From: Methanosarcina sp. ERenArc_MAG2
GTDB taxonomy: Archaea > Halobacteriota > Methanosarcinia > Methanosarcinales > Methanosarcinaceae
Assembly (NCBI GenBank): GCA_023955635.1
Contig: JAMXHR010000010.1
Span: 310,001-374,000 of the forward strand
Direction: 5' to 3'
DNA length: 64,000 bases
Under the pieces are notes generated by a model that did no database searches, was not told the origin of the DNA, and worked only from the letters and a program-made list of their open reading frames with translations. Within the stretch, counting starts at the first letter, position 1. Every line of letters starts with the position of its first letter. This document shows, piece after piece, positions 20,753-29,650 of this stretch. The position numbers were made by a program, and so were the translations under genes.

Positions 20753-22258
20753 ATGTTAGAAAATGGAGAGGAAAAAGAGGAATTCGAACTGCATCAGTTC
20801 CAGCGGAACAGATATTTTTATGGAAAACTGATGACTGTCAGGGATTTCGAGCTCGAGCAGGAATATTTTAACGGGAAGCGTTATTTGCTTAACAGACTGA
20901 TTCACGGCAAGGGCATCTTATGCGGTTTCTCAAACCTTGAGCTGTTCCCGGAAGAATCGGGTGAGGTAAAGATAAGGTTCAGGGATGGGGGAATAGTCCT
21001 GGATATCCTTGGCAGGGAAATTGTTGTGCCCGTAGATATAGAAAAAAAGGTTATGACCCTAGAAGGAATTCCCTTCAAGAAGCAGGAATTGATAAAACCA
21101 GCCTACCTTTACCTGAAATACAGCTCTGTAGTCTCGGAACTTGTAAGAGCAGCCTCAAACCCTCTGAGCTGTGAGGAGGTTGCCTGCCCGAACCGAATCC
21201 TGGAGGATTTTGAGGTAATTGCAACCTTTGAGTACCCGGCAGAAAACGAAAATAAAAAGTTATCCGTATCATATACGGAATGCGCAGAGGCCGATGAGAA
21301 AGTCTTCTTTGCCGCAGTCAATGATGACCTCTCGATTAATGACGAAGAAAGCTCCCACAGGCATTTTCTCCAGACCCGGAGTGAAGAAGCCGCAATTAAA
21401 ACAAGTGCAACAGGGGTCGTGTACTTCAAGCAGCCCACTGTAAACTCGATAACCTCGCCCCTTATCGATCCCAAACTGGGTACGGGCCCCATTTTCGTTC
21501 AACTGGGCCTGGAAACGGAAGAAAACCAGATCCTGACAGGGTTTGCAGGATCTGGAGTGGAAAATGATTATTCAGGGTTCCAGCTCCAAAATATTCTTGA
21601 TCCCTCTTCGGGCAAGTTCAACGTGCAGGTAATTTTCAAAGATGAAAGCGAGAGGAGATCGATCAGAGTTCGCTGGTGGGCATTAAGGGCTGATACGCGC
21701 TACAGGACTGAAGAAGTCAAATCCGATGTTACTTTAACAAAATACAGATTTGTATCTGATCCGGATGTCAAAGTAAAGCTCGTGGAAAACGGCCTGTGTG
21801 AGTCCGGGGCCAAGAACTGTATGGAGTCAGGAGTCGTCCGCGGAGGAGACCATTATGCTAGGATAGGAAATGATGTTGCTCTTAACGGAAACTCGAAAAA
21901 ACTGGCCGAAATCGTCAGGGAACAACAGAATAAGGACGAAACGAAACAACTTTACACGGAATGGGAAGTAGGCGGGGGCTGGGTCCTGAAAGTAGAGAAT
22001 TTCGACAGCACGTTAAAGCCGCCTGTAGTCGAGATTAAACTCAAATTCGAAGAAGAAGAACTGAAGTCTTTTGAAGTCTCGAAAGGGGATCTTATCACCT
22101 ACTGCGAAGATATTGCAGGGGAAACCGGAGTGCCGCTCTTTGTGACTTACATTGATGATATATATATCCCGGGCATCAAGAGCCTGATCGGGAGAGAAGC
22201 AAAGGTCATTTTAAAATACACCTGGGCAGTATCAAAAAATGTTAGAATTCTTGATTAA
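20753..22258 (+). CDS. eCIS-associated protein of unknown function
   Basis: About 501 residues from ATG 20753, with AAAGGAGA at 20738-20745. In the given sequence it is in frame with the end of the tail protein I gene, but one T missing in 'ATTTCT' near 20735 would restore a TAA overlapping this ribosome-binding site, so the fusion is probably an artefact. The start carries 'FQRNRYFYGKLMTVRDFELE' and 'QEYFNGKRYLLNRLIHGKGI', a motif I associate with genes at the distal end of eCIS operons. The rest is predicted mostly beta, without signal peptide or membrane segments. Fibre, receptor-binding or cargo roles are all possible. Confidence 0.7.
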   Translation: MLENGEEKEEFELHQFQRNRYFYGKLMTVRDFELEQEYFNGKRYLLNRLIHGKGILCGFSNLELFPEESGEVKIRFRDGGIVLDILGREIVVPVDIEKKVMTLEGIPFKKQELIKPAYLYLKYSSVVSELVRAASNPLSCEEVACPNRILEDFEVIATFEYPAENENKKLSVSYTECAEADEKVFFAAVNDDLSINDEESSHRHFLQTRSEEAAIKTSATGVVYFKQPTVNSITSPLIDPKLGTGPIFVQLGLETEENQILTGFAGSGVENDYSGFQLQNILDPSSGKFNVQVIFKDESERRSIRVRWWALRADTRYRTEEVKSDVTLTKYRFVSDPDVKVKLVENGLCESGAKNCMESGVVRGGDHYARIGNDVALNGNSKKLAEIVREQQNKDETKQLYTEWEVGGGWVLKVENFDSTLKPPVVEIKLKFEEEELKSFEVSKGDLITYCEDIAGETGVPLFVTYIDDIYIPGIKSLIGREAKVILKYTWAVSKNVRILD

Positions 22259-22355
22259 AATCCTGATAGAAAAAGATGGGGACGAAAAGGAAATTGAGTT
22301 AAAAAAGGATACTGAATTTTTCCTTTTCTTCAAGTCTCATTTTATAACTCATTAA
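22239..22355 (+). CDS. Possible 38-residue charged small protein
   Basis: The ATG at 22239 overlaps the last 20 bases of the preceding gene and reads 'MLEFLIKILIEKDGDEKEIE' and on to 38 residues. It could be a coupled small gene at the end of the eCIS operon. It is not reached from the upstream frame by a single added base, so it is not a simple C-terminal extension. It has no clear ribosome-binding site. Confidence 0.25.
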   Translation: MLEFLIKILIEKDGDEKEIELKKDTEFFLFFKSHFITH

Positions 22356-22461
22356 GCTGTATGATATATCAGGTTAATCAGGTTATGAATCCCTCTTGTT
22401 TCTCTTTTTCAGATTTTCGAGGAATCATTTCTTTTTAGATAAGGCAGTTAATTATCCTGAT

Positions 22462-24060
22462 TTATTTATTCTCAACTGAACATGAAACCAACTTAGGTTG
22501 AGCTGAAGTAGAAGTAATCTTTCTTCTCAGGAATTCTCCAATCTTAAATTCTCCTTTGTAAAATGGAATTGCAATCATGTGAATAATTAAAGATAAAATA
22601 ATAACGTCCAACATACCAATCAAAATCGACAGATAAGGAACGCTCCATTGTTTAATGCCATATTCGCGATATAGTATGCTAAAATACATATTTGAAAGCC
22701 AATTCGAACTACTCACAATCGGAATGTCCCAGGGACACCTTCCGAATACAAAACACAGGTACATTCCCGCCACAAAAATAAGAGTTCCTGTTAAGGAGTT
22801 TACCGATTTCAGGTAAAAAGGCTTCATCCCAAATAGGGCAATTTTTATAGGAACGTTATTTCTCGTATAAGTAAAGTAGAATATTACTAACCCAAGAATG
22901 GATAAAAGGATTCCCCAATTCTGTAAATTAAAAGAAATTCCTATGAAAGGATAGAAAAAGAAATTTTTGGGATCCTGTATTATCAACACACTTTTGTTAC
23001 TTGAATTTGAGTAATTTTCGCTCCCGTCTAAAGGATCCCAATGAAAAGTTGTAACATTAATATTTTTTATACCTGTGTTGTCCCATTCGTGAGTAAAGTT
23101 TTCATTCCATTGTATGTATGCAGTGCTATTATCAGATTTATTACCAGGTATTAAGTATGCGTTATTATCAAATAGTACTTTTTCATTAGATATATTTCCA
23201 AAAATGCTATTATCAGAAGAATTATCATCCCATGTAATTACAGTAGTGGTTTCCCCTATAGTCCGAGTATCGGTTTCCGATAGATTCTCAGTAGTATCAT
23301 TGGCTGTTAATGAACGCCGAGTGTCCGGTAGAATCTTACTAACCTCACTTTTTCGATAAGTTGCATTGAGACAAGTAGAGAAAGAATAATCGTTATCCTT
23401 GTAACCACAGTAACAGCAATTCTTAGAGGAATTATCCAAATTATAAGTACTGTTACTGCAATTAAACTCTTCTTCCCCACCCAGCATGATCTCAGAGAAA
23501 TTTGAAATCTTATAAATGTGGGCACTGTTATTACTGTCAAATCCTTCTTTCTCGTTCAGCATGGAAATATTCTGAACTGTTATGCAGGTATTGTTTCTGA
23601 TCTCAACAGTAGTCCAGTAAGAAACGTTTATAGGAATTCCATCCTGAAACACTCCTACAGAGATGTAATAGATACCGGTTTCATTCCATATATTGGTACA
23701 ATTTGAAAGGTTTCTATCGCGATTTGTAGAGAAGCGATGATGAGTGTAATTGCTCATCTGGACAGGAGTAAAATTTGTTGGATCACTCTTACAATCCCAG
23801 TAAAATACCATAGTCATATCGTCTGAAAATAAAGAACGATTGTATTCCGTGGTAAAATTATAAAGCTTGCCTGGATATCCCCAGATTTTATATTCACTTG
23901 CCGGGGAACTGAAATCTTTATCCCATTTACCATTGTAACTCTTTTCGTTAAATGTATAATTATGAGAAACATTTTCTGCGCTTCCTAAGCCCGCAAATCC
24001 TGCGATAAAAGAGAGGAAGACAAGAATAAGCAAGCAGGTTGAGCGCAGATTTTTCTTCAT
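22462..24060 (-). CDS. Secreted, probably N-glycosylated membrane protein of unknown function
   Basis: About 532 residues if it starts at ATG 24060 ('MKKNLRSTCLLILVFLSFIA', a clear signal peptide ending 'GLGSA'); an upstream in-frame ATG at 24111 would add 17 residues. The region of residues 40-360 is very rich in N-x-S/T sequons and Asn/Ser, typical of archaeal surface glycoproteins. The C-terminal 150 residues hold four hydrophobic segments ('GISFNLQNWGILLSILGLVI', 'SLTGTLIFVAGMYLCFVF', 'PYLSILIGMLDVIILSLIIH' among them), so the protein is anchored in the membrane with a large outside domain. I recognise no family. It is convergent with the eCIS operon, so it is not part of it. Confidence 0.7.
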   Translation of the reverse strand: MKKNLRSTCLLILVFLSFIAGFAGLGSAENVSHNYTFNEKSYNGKWDKDFSSPASEYKIWGYPGKLYNFTTEYNRSLFSDDMTMVFYWDCKSDPTNFTPVQMSNYTHHRFSTNRDRNLSNCTNIWNETGIYYISVGVFQDGIPINVSYWTTVEIRNNTCITVQNISMLNEKEGFDSNNSAHIYKISNFSEIMLGGEEEFNCSNSTYNLDNSSKNCCYCGYKDNDYSFSTCLNATYRKSEVSKILPDTRRSLTANDTTENLSETDTRTIGETTTVITWDDNSSDNSIFGNISNEKVLFDNNAYLIPGNKSDNSTAYIQWNENFTHEWDNTGIKNINVTTFHWDPLDGSENYSNSSNKSVLIIQDPKNFFFYPFIGISFNLQNWGILLSILGLVIFYFTYTRNNVPIKIALFGMKPFYLKSVNSLTGTLIFVAGMYLCFVFGRCPWDIPIVSSSNWLSNMYFSILYREYGIKQWSVPYLSILIGMLDVIILSLIIHMIAIPFYKGEFKIGEFLRRKITSTSAQPKLVSCSVENK

Positions 24061-24111
24061 ATAACTATTTAACAGGTTTAATAAATATATAAAGATTTGG
24101 TTTATCTTCAT

Positions 24112-24656
24112 AAAACTATTTTCTTTAAAGTCTTTAGAAATAGATAACTGACATGGATCATCCTAAGAATTACAGAAGAATTGCAGAAAAATTGCATAGA
24201 TGTGAAAGCTATTTATAATGTAGAATTCCATCTCAGCGTAGCTCCCAATAAGGCTACAAAGCTCCAGTGGAACATTCAATGACCAGCATGCTTCTTTTAC
24301 TTCAGAAAAGGTGTCTGTTCCAAAGTAGCTGATAATAGCATTCACTGATACAAGTATTGGAAAGCCTAACCCTGGTGCTGGAATTTTGGAGATGGAGCTT
24401 CTCCAACCGAACGGAATGATCGTCCACTGGTACAGGATTGGTGTTTTCAAAATAGAATACCCAACGCGACTTTTGATTGCGTTTTGATGCTTTTGTAACA
24501 CGATGGCTCTACAAACGCCAAATTTACGGAAAAAGAACGAGGCTAGATGTTATTACGATTACTGTGAAATAATAACAACGGAATACAAATGGACGACCCT
24601 AAAATTTGAGGCCAATTTATAACATAAAATCGATGGCCTTCAGGCAAGAAAATTCC
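24112..24656. other. Spacer with no supported gene
   Basis: A minus-strand frame of 112 codons (24163-24501) is present, but it has no recognisable motif, no good ribosome-binding site and ordinary spacer composition. I see no repeat or RNA signature. Confidence 0.5.
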
Positions 24657-24842
24657 TTAACCGATGATCAATGAATGAGCTTCAGATTCGGCGACGTCGA
24701 GTAGTTGTTCAGGTGTCATGTTCGTATAATCTGTGTAAACCTGTATCCCAAAAAGATAGCTTTTTATTGTAGATTGTTTTATATTAATAATGCTAATCCA
24801 TTCCATGACAATTGGGTCTAACTTTAGATCGTCGATCTTCAT
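24657..24842 (-). pseudogene. N-terminal fragment of a tyrosine recombinase-like integrase
   Basis: The 61-residue frame ('VMEWISIINIKQSTIKSYLF' then 'YTDYTNMTPEQLLDVAESEA') looks like the SAM-like core-binding domain that begins XerC/D-type integrases. The catalytic domain with the Arg, His and Tyr residues is absent downstream. It is a remnant of an integrated element or transposon. Confidence 0.5.
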
Positions 24843-24923
24843 AGTAGATGGGATTAAATTGAAGATATATTAATGTTAACAGTCGCTTTTTGTGAGATAA
24901 ACGCGATAGAGGGGGAGTGAAAT

Positions 24924-25154
24924 ATAGCTGATAAGGCAAACAAAGTTGCTGAAAATATTCCCGGACCTTATTATTGTGACTACGAATGTATCGCATGTAA
25001 TCTGTGTGTGGACAATGCACCAAAAAATTTCAAGATGAATGACGACGATTCCAACGCCTTTGTATACAAGCAGCCTGAAAACGAAGAGGAAAAAGGAGCC
25101 TGCGAAGAGGCATTAGAAAATTGCCCGGTTGACGCGATAGGAAACGACGGATGA
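24924..25154 (+). CDS. 4Fe-4S ferredoxin, start codon written as ATA
   Basis: A 76-residue acidic ferredoxin carrying one cluster-binding set: 'CIACNLCVDNAP' near residue 20 and 'CEEALENCPVDAIG' at the C-terminus. Small single-cluster ferredoxins of this type pass electrons in the cytoplasm. The expected start ('ADKANKVAENIPGPYYCDYE') is preceded by ATA at 24924-24926, with an in-frame TGA two codons upstream and a strong GAGGGGGAG 6-15 bases before. No ATG, GTG or TTG is available without losing the first cysteines. Either an AUA start or a G-to-A change (true or miscalled) must be assumed. It is monocistronic by spacing. Confidence 0.85.
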   Translation: MADKANKVAENIPGPYYCDYECIACNLCVDNAPKNFKMNDDDSNAFVYKQPENEEEKGACEEALENCPVDAIGNDG

Positions 25155-25264
25155 AGCGGTTTTTTTGATTTAAACCGTCATTTCCTTAGCTTTTTATCCA
25201 TTTCCAATTTTATCAATTTTTTACTTTATTGTCCTTTGCTACTTTTCATCACTTTTCTGCTTCT

Positions 25265-26037
25265 TTATTGATGTTCAATTTCCGAGTAAATTCTGGAAAG
25301 CCCCTGAAGAGTGGAGTATCCTTTTCTTGTGATTATATAATCTCCGCGTTCGCTCCGCTGTAAGATCATGCCTGTTTCAAGCAGTTTCTGAAGGTGGAAA
25401 AGCAGATTTCCTCCACGCAAACCTGTAAGTTTCGAAAGCTCTGAAAAGGTCTTGTTCTCTCCTGAAAGCATTTTGAGCATAAGGAGTCGCTGTTTGTTTG
25501 CTACCGGCTCGCAGATTTCAGAGACCAGCCTATCAGGTTCTATCTCACTTATATCAGCTCTTTTAGCTCCTTCTTCCTTTTCGTCATAGATCTGAAGCGA
25601 ACGCATGAGTTTAACCTGCTTTTCAAAGAGATTCGTAGCCTCTGAAAAGCACTTGCTGCAGTTGGGGGTTTTTGCTTCCTTTTTAACTCTTCCAGCCTGT
25701 CCCTGTACAGTTTTACAGTCTCGGCTTCGATCCTGCCCCTGCCAACAAGCCCTGCGGTTTCCTGTAATATATCCCTAAAAGTTTTTTCACAGAACTCTCG
25801 CATCCCGCAGTCCCGTACCATCTGGCTATGCATTCTATCGTTTGCGTCCTCACATAGATAGTTCACCATGGGCTTCATGAAGCTCTTCCTCATTTCTCCA
25901 AGCATTCCCTCAATGTGTTGCTGGTTCGCCCGCTGCAAAAACCTCGAGAACTCATTTCTCAGGGTCGTAACTTCTTCCTTAATAGATTGCAGTTCCCCCC
26001 GGTAGTAAATCTCAGAACTTTCGTGTGCTGTCTCCAT
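25265..26037 (-). CDS. Winged-helix transcriptional regulator with coiled N-terminal domain (frame broken once)
   Basis: About 257 residues once an A is added to the run near 25682, joining '...LKKEAKTPNCSKCFSEATNL' to the C-terminal part. The N-terminal 150 residues are helical and charged. The last 85 residues are a winged helix-turn-helix of ArsR type: 'VANKQRLLMLKMLSGENKTF', 'SELSKLTGLRGGNLLFHLQK' and 'ITRKGYSTLQGLSRIYSEI'. It probably binds DNA as a dimer. The gene is divergent from the small Cys-rich protein at 26352, and the 300 bp between them holds a 13 bp tandem repeat and a perfect palindrome, which are the natural candidates for its binding sites. The isolated Cys pair in 'NCSKC' could serve sensing. 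Confidence 0.8.
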
Positions 26038-26132
26038 GTATTATTTGCCTCGAAAAATGCTCAAAAATTGGATTGGATGGAATTAAAATTATTTTAATTA
26101 GAGACTGTTTTAATTAGAGCCAATAATTAACA

Positions 26133-26236
26133 TTGTTAATTAAAGATATTAATTAAAGCTATTAATTGAAAATGTTAATTGAAAATGTTAATTGAAAATG
26201 TTAATTGAAAATGTTAATTAAAAATGTTAATTGAAG
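26133..26236. repeat. 13 bp tandem repeat (TGTTAATTGAAAA)
   Basis: Four near-perfect and several degenerate units of TGTTAATTGAAAA lie head to tail between two divergent genes. The core TTAATT is itself a palindrome. Spacers are absent, so this is not a CRISPR. It may be a cluster of regulator half-sites or slippage-derived DNA in a promoter. Confidence 0.85.
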
Positions 26237-26261
26237 GCATTGTTAAAGGTTGTTATTGAAG

Positions 26262-26303
26262 GTCATAATTATATACAATCCGAAATTTGTATATAATTAT
26301 GAC
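26262..26303. promoter_or_regulatory. Perfect 17 bp inverted repeat, operator candidate
   Basis: The arms GTCATAATTATATACAA (26262-26278) and its exact complement (26287-26303) are separated by 8 bases (TCCGAAAT). A TATA-like stretch (about 26310-26322, 'gtatataaatatac') follows 7 bases later, and the small gene starts at 26352. Location directly upstream of the TATA element fits an activator or repressor site, most simply for the divergent winged-helix regulator. Confidence 0.7.
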
Positions 26304-26351
26304 GCTCAAGTATATAAATATACACGACCTTCCTGATTTCGGTGATAAATC

Positions 26352-26552
26352 ATGGAACTACAGGATATAAACAACTTCGTGCAAACCGCGAATGAAGAAC
26401 AGCTCAAAGCCTTTGGCTTCCTGGGGCAGTGGATGATGGAAAACGTCCCTAAATATTGCACCTGCGCCTCCAAGTGCAACCAGAATTGCGAGATTGCAAA
26501 GGCACTGGGCGGAGCGCTTCAAACTGCCGGACAGAGACTTCAGGGACAGTAA
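26352..26552 (+). CDS. Small Cys-rich protein
   Basis: 66 residues: a helical start ('MELQDINNFVQTANEEQLKA'), then 'YCTCASKCNQNCEIAKALGG' with four cysteines (C-x-C-x3-C-x3-C), and a short helical end. The spacing suggests metal or Fe-S binding, but I do not recognise the family. The gene lies immediately downstream of the palindrome at 26262 and has GGTG at 26341-26344. Control by the divergent regulator is likely from the layout. Confidence 0.6.
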   Translation: MELQDINNFVQTANEEQLKAFGFLGQWMMENVPKYCTCASKCNQNCEIAKALGGALQTAGQRLQGQ

Positions 26553-26783
26553 GCAGAATTTTATCATAGTTCTGTTGCCCCTTCATTTTTTATTTTTTAC
26601 GTTTTCCATTTTCAGGTGTGCTTCATGAGTTTAAGGCCTTTACAACCTGCTTTTCACACAAGTTTTTCGAAAAAACCCGTCATATGGACCGAAAGATTGC
26701 AACTTACTTACGGAAGATTGCAACTTATTTATAACTTAAGTGATATATTTTAAATTCAGAATATACCAAAAGGTGAATTCAAT

Positions 26784-27220
26784 ATGGAACCGACAACCTT
26801 GGATTGGGAAAAATTCTGGGAAGCACAAACTTTTGCAATAGTTACCGACCGCACAAAGCCAGCTATGAAATGGGCTGCCTCGGAACTGAAAAGCCATGGC
26901 AAAAAAGTCTATCTTGTGGACCTTTCCGAAAAACCTGACTCTGAATCTCTAAAAAATGTATCCTCTCTCCCTCAGGCATAGACCATGCAGTTATCGGAAT
27001 AACAAAAACCGAACCAGCAGACCTCATCCCTGTCCTGAAGAAAAAAGGCGTAAACAAAATCTGGCTCCACTGGAAGACAGAAACCGAAAAAGCCGTGGAC
27101 ACCTGCCAGAAACTCGGGCTTGAGTGCATGACCGGGCACTGCCCCATGATGTATCTCGGAAGCGGATTAAGTATACATGGTATGCACAGGGCAATCGCGA
27201 AGATGATGGGGAAGTATTGA
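26784..27220 (+). CDS. CoA-binding domain protein, YccU-like (frame broken once)
   Basis: About 146 residues after adding a C near 26966-26974 ('SSLPSGIDHAVIGITKTEPA'). It carries a Rossmann-type CoA-binding fold: 'FAIVTDRTKPAMKWAASELK', 'HGKKVYLVDLSEK', then 'DLIPVLKKKGVNKIWLHWKT' and the end 'GLECMTGHCPMMYLGSG'. Small stand-alone proteins of this family are common and mostly uncharacterised. The AGGTG upstream of ATG 26784 serves as ribosome-binding site. Confidence 0.8.
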
Positions 27221-27599
27221 AGAAAATGATGGATTTGTTTTCAGAACCTTTGCTTGTTCACGGTTTTAAAACCCTATCCCTATCTCCGGTCGCGTAGCGA
27301 ACGGCTTTTTCAGAACGTAAATTCGAAAACCAATATATGCAATTTTAGCCTTGAGAACCTGAATATTTTGTTCAGCCATCTCGAAATATGGATGAGCAGA
27401 ACCAAGTTTTCTCTCAAGTATTTTAAGGGAGCGTTCAAACAAAGATAAAGCTTCTTAATACATAATTAAATAAAAAATTATGCGCGATGGAAGAGCGCTT
27501 ACACGAAAAACGCTAGCACTGCAGGTAAAAAAGTAAAGTATTTTGAGTGTTCTATTGCCGATAATTTTCTCTTTTTTTACGTTCTCACTTTTCTGAAAT
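27221..27599. other. Spacer, nothing recognised
   Basis: Short chance frames only. A GC-rich bit near 27285-27305 ('ctccggtcgcgtagcgaacgg') contains a weak inverted repeat but no T-run. Confidence 0.4.
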
Positions 27600-28967
27600 T
27601 TAGCTCCGCCAGCTCCGTTCCATTTTTTCGTACAGGCCAATTAAATTATTTCGTGTGATCTTGAAATAGGGGTGGTCGGGACCGTATTCTTTTTCGATTA
27701 TGTCGAGGGCTTTTTCGTAGAGGTTTATTGCGGTATCGTATTCGCCCATACTTTCATGGAGGCCTGCGAGATTGTTCAGGGTTGTGCCGACATCAGGATG
27801 GGTCGGGCCGAGGGTTGTTTCGTAGATCTTGAGGGCGCGGGTGTAGAAGGGAAGGGCTTTTTTGTGCTGGCCGAGGATTCTGTGGAGTTCACCAAGGTTG
27901 TTCAAGGTCTTGGCAACGTCAGGACTGTCAGGGCCGAGGATACGCTCTCGGATTTCAAGGGCTCGCGTATAGAATTCAAGGGCTTTTTCGTGGCGGCCTT
28001 TCTGGACGTAGACGCCTGCAAGGTTGTTCAGAGTTGTGGCAAAACCCGTGTGTTCGGTTTTTCCGAGTTTTTCCATGATTTCCAGGGACCGGGTATAGAG
28101 GATCATGGCTTTCTCATACCTTGTGGTCTGGAAATAGAGAAGAGCAAGGTTGTTCAGGGTCTGCGCTACCTGCGGGTGCTCCGGACCATATACATTTTCC
28201 TGAAGCTTTAAAGCCTGCCCGTACCTGTCTTCAGCCTCCTCAAGTTTGCCCATTTCCGATAGCAGTACACCCAGATTATTCAGAGTTCCGGCTTTATGTG
28301 AAATAACCCCGCGATTATCAGGCTCCTGATCCTGAAGCTTATCAAGAAATTCGAGAGCCCTGGTGAAGAGTTCCTCAGCCTTTTCGGGTTTTTCTATCCC
28401 CTTATATAAAAAAGCTATTCTGTTCAGGGTCCTGACAGCCGCAGGATTTTCCGGACTCAGGAATTTTTCCTGGATTTCAAGCGCTCGGCTATAGAATGAA
28501 AGGGCTTCCTCGTGCCTGTTCATTAAATAGTAGAGAGTGCCCAGTTCACTGAGCGTATCACCGATCTCAGGTCGTTTTTGGTCAAGGATAATTTCACGGA
28601 TCTTAAGCGCCCTGGAAAAAAGCCTGAGGGCCTCGTCATAGTTTCCCATATAGCGGTAAATCCCTGCAAGCCCATTCAGCACAGTTGCAGTTTCCGGACT
28701 TTCAGGTCCGAGGTTCTTTTCCGCAATATCAAGCAGCTCTTCATACAAAGGCAACAGCATTTTCCAGAATCCGGATCTATAGAAAGGCTCGGCTTTTACG
28801 GTGAACCAGCTTACCAATTCCCCAGGCTTAAGAACCTCTTTTGCATGAATAAAAGCTTCTTTTAAGACTATCTCATCTTCCTCGGCGACGAGTTCCGGGT
28901 CCAGATCTTTCAGCCGCTGTCCATACCTTTCAAGCATATCCTTGTGGTTTTCCGCTTTTTCGCCCAC
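27600..28967 (-). CDS. Tetratricopeptide repeat protein, kinesin-light-chain-like
   Basis: 455 residues, intact. After about 80 N-terminal residues there are roughly nine 42-residue TPR units with the pattern 'TLNNLAGLHESMGEYDTAIN' and 'YTRALEIRERILGPDSPDVA', the long TPR type of kinesin light chains. These solenoids bind partner proteins in the cytoplasm. There is no signal peptide or membrane segment. It is monocistronic by spacing. Methanosarcina genomes have many such proteins, and its partner cannot be told from here. Confidence 0.9.
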   Translation of the reverse strand: MGEKAENHKDMLERYGQRLKDLDPELVAEEDEIVLKEAFIHAKEVLKPGELVSWFTVKAEPFYRSGFWKMLLPLYEELLDIAEKNLGPESPETATVLNGLAGIYRYMGNYDEALRLFSRALKIREIILDQKRPEIGDTLSELGTLYYLMNRHEEALSFYSRALEIQEKFLSPENPAAVRTLNRIAFLYKGIEKPEKAEELFTRALEFLDKLQDQEPDNRGVISHKAGTLNNLGVLLSEMGKLEEAEDRYGQALKLQENVYGPEHPQVAQTLNNLALLYFQTTRYEKAMILYTRSLEIMEKLGKTEHTGFATTLNNLAGVYVQKGRHEKALEFYTRALEIRERILGPDSPDVAKTLNNLGELHRILGQHKKALPFYTRALKIYETTLGPTHPDVGTTLNNLAGLHESMGEYDTAINLYEKALDIIEKEYGPDHPYFKITRNNLIGLYEKMERSWRS

Positions 28968-29440
28968 TTTTGTTTCTTCTTTCTCTGAGTTTTTCCTGGA
29001 ATTGATCGTAATTCACTCCTCCTTAATGAAAAGCAGGATAATGAAGGTTTTTATTTGGAGATATAACTATATCTAACTTTAAATATTCAGGAGTGCCCCT
29101 ATATTAAGTATTATAAGTTTGTAGTCATAATCTATGGGTTTGTAGGTTTAGAACTACGTTTTGTTGTTTATAGTTCCGTAATCTGCCTTTCTGCTCTTTA
29201 CAGATCCCTATTTTAATCATCGTTTCTTCTTTGATTTCACTCGATCTTCCAGGCAGAAGGTCGCAGGTTCAAAAATATGGGGCTTTATTTGCTTGTGACC
29301 GCTCCTCAAACCTCTGGGGCATTGGGTACTCCTCACCCTGGAACCAGTCGGCATACCACCGTTTTCAAACTGTATAAATCAACAGTATGGCAAAAACAAA
29401 TTTGAAACTAAATAAGAAAGAGTGCAGAAGCTAAGACTGG
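28968..29440. other. Spacer upstream of the TPR gene
   Basis: No coding frame is supported. At 29245-29275 a short piece resembles the anticodon-to-T-arm part of a tRNA ('cttccaggcagaaggtcgc' followed by 'aggttcaaa'), but no matching 5' half or acceptor stem is present. Confidence 0.4.
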
Positions 29441-29650
29441 TTACTGCCAGGACATCTTATCGAGTATCCTGATTAAGTTAGTTGCCTCATCAAAAGATAA
29501 TTCAGGCCAGTTCTTTTCGTATTCCCCACAATATTGACTAATTGTTTTATGCCTCTCCAGATACCGAAGGGACTTTACTACTAAATTTTTTTGCCTAATA
29601 GTCATCGAAGAATCTCTAAACTCCATAAAATACTCCTTAAATGCCTTCAT
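29441..29650 (-). CDS. Possible 69-residue protein of unknown function
   Basis: The frame encodes a charged helical protein ('MKAFKEYFMEFRDSSMTIRQ', 'SYDEATNLIRILDKM'-like end). Codon use looks protein-like, but there is no recognised family and no strong ribosome-binding site. Upstream (29700-29765) is an A+T-rich region with TATA-like stretches that could act as promoter. Confidence 0.35.
   Translation of the reverse strand: MKAFKEYFMEFRDSSMTIRQKNLVVKSLRYLERHKTISQYCGEYEKNWPELSFDEATNLIRILDKMSWQ

Noticed and set aside
1-22258. Prophage
   Set aside because: Only tail and baseplate genes are present. There are no capsid, portal, terminase, replication or lysis genes, and eCIS-specific small proteins are included.
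24163-24501. 112-residue minus-strand gene
   Set aside because: No motif, no ribosome-binding site, spacer-like composition. Kept only as part of the spacer entry.
26133-26236. CRISPR array
   Set aside because: The units are 13 bp, directly abutting, without unique spacers, and no cas genes occur in the window.
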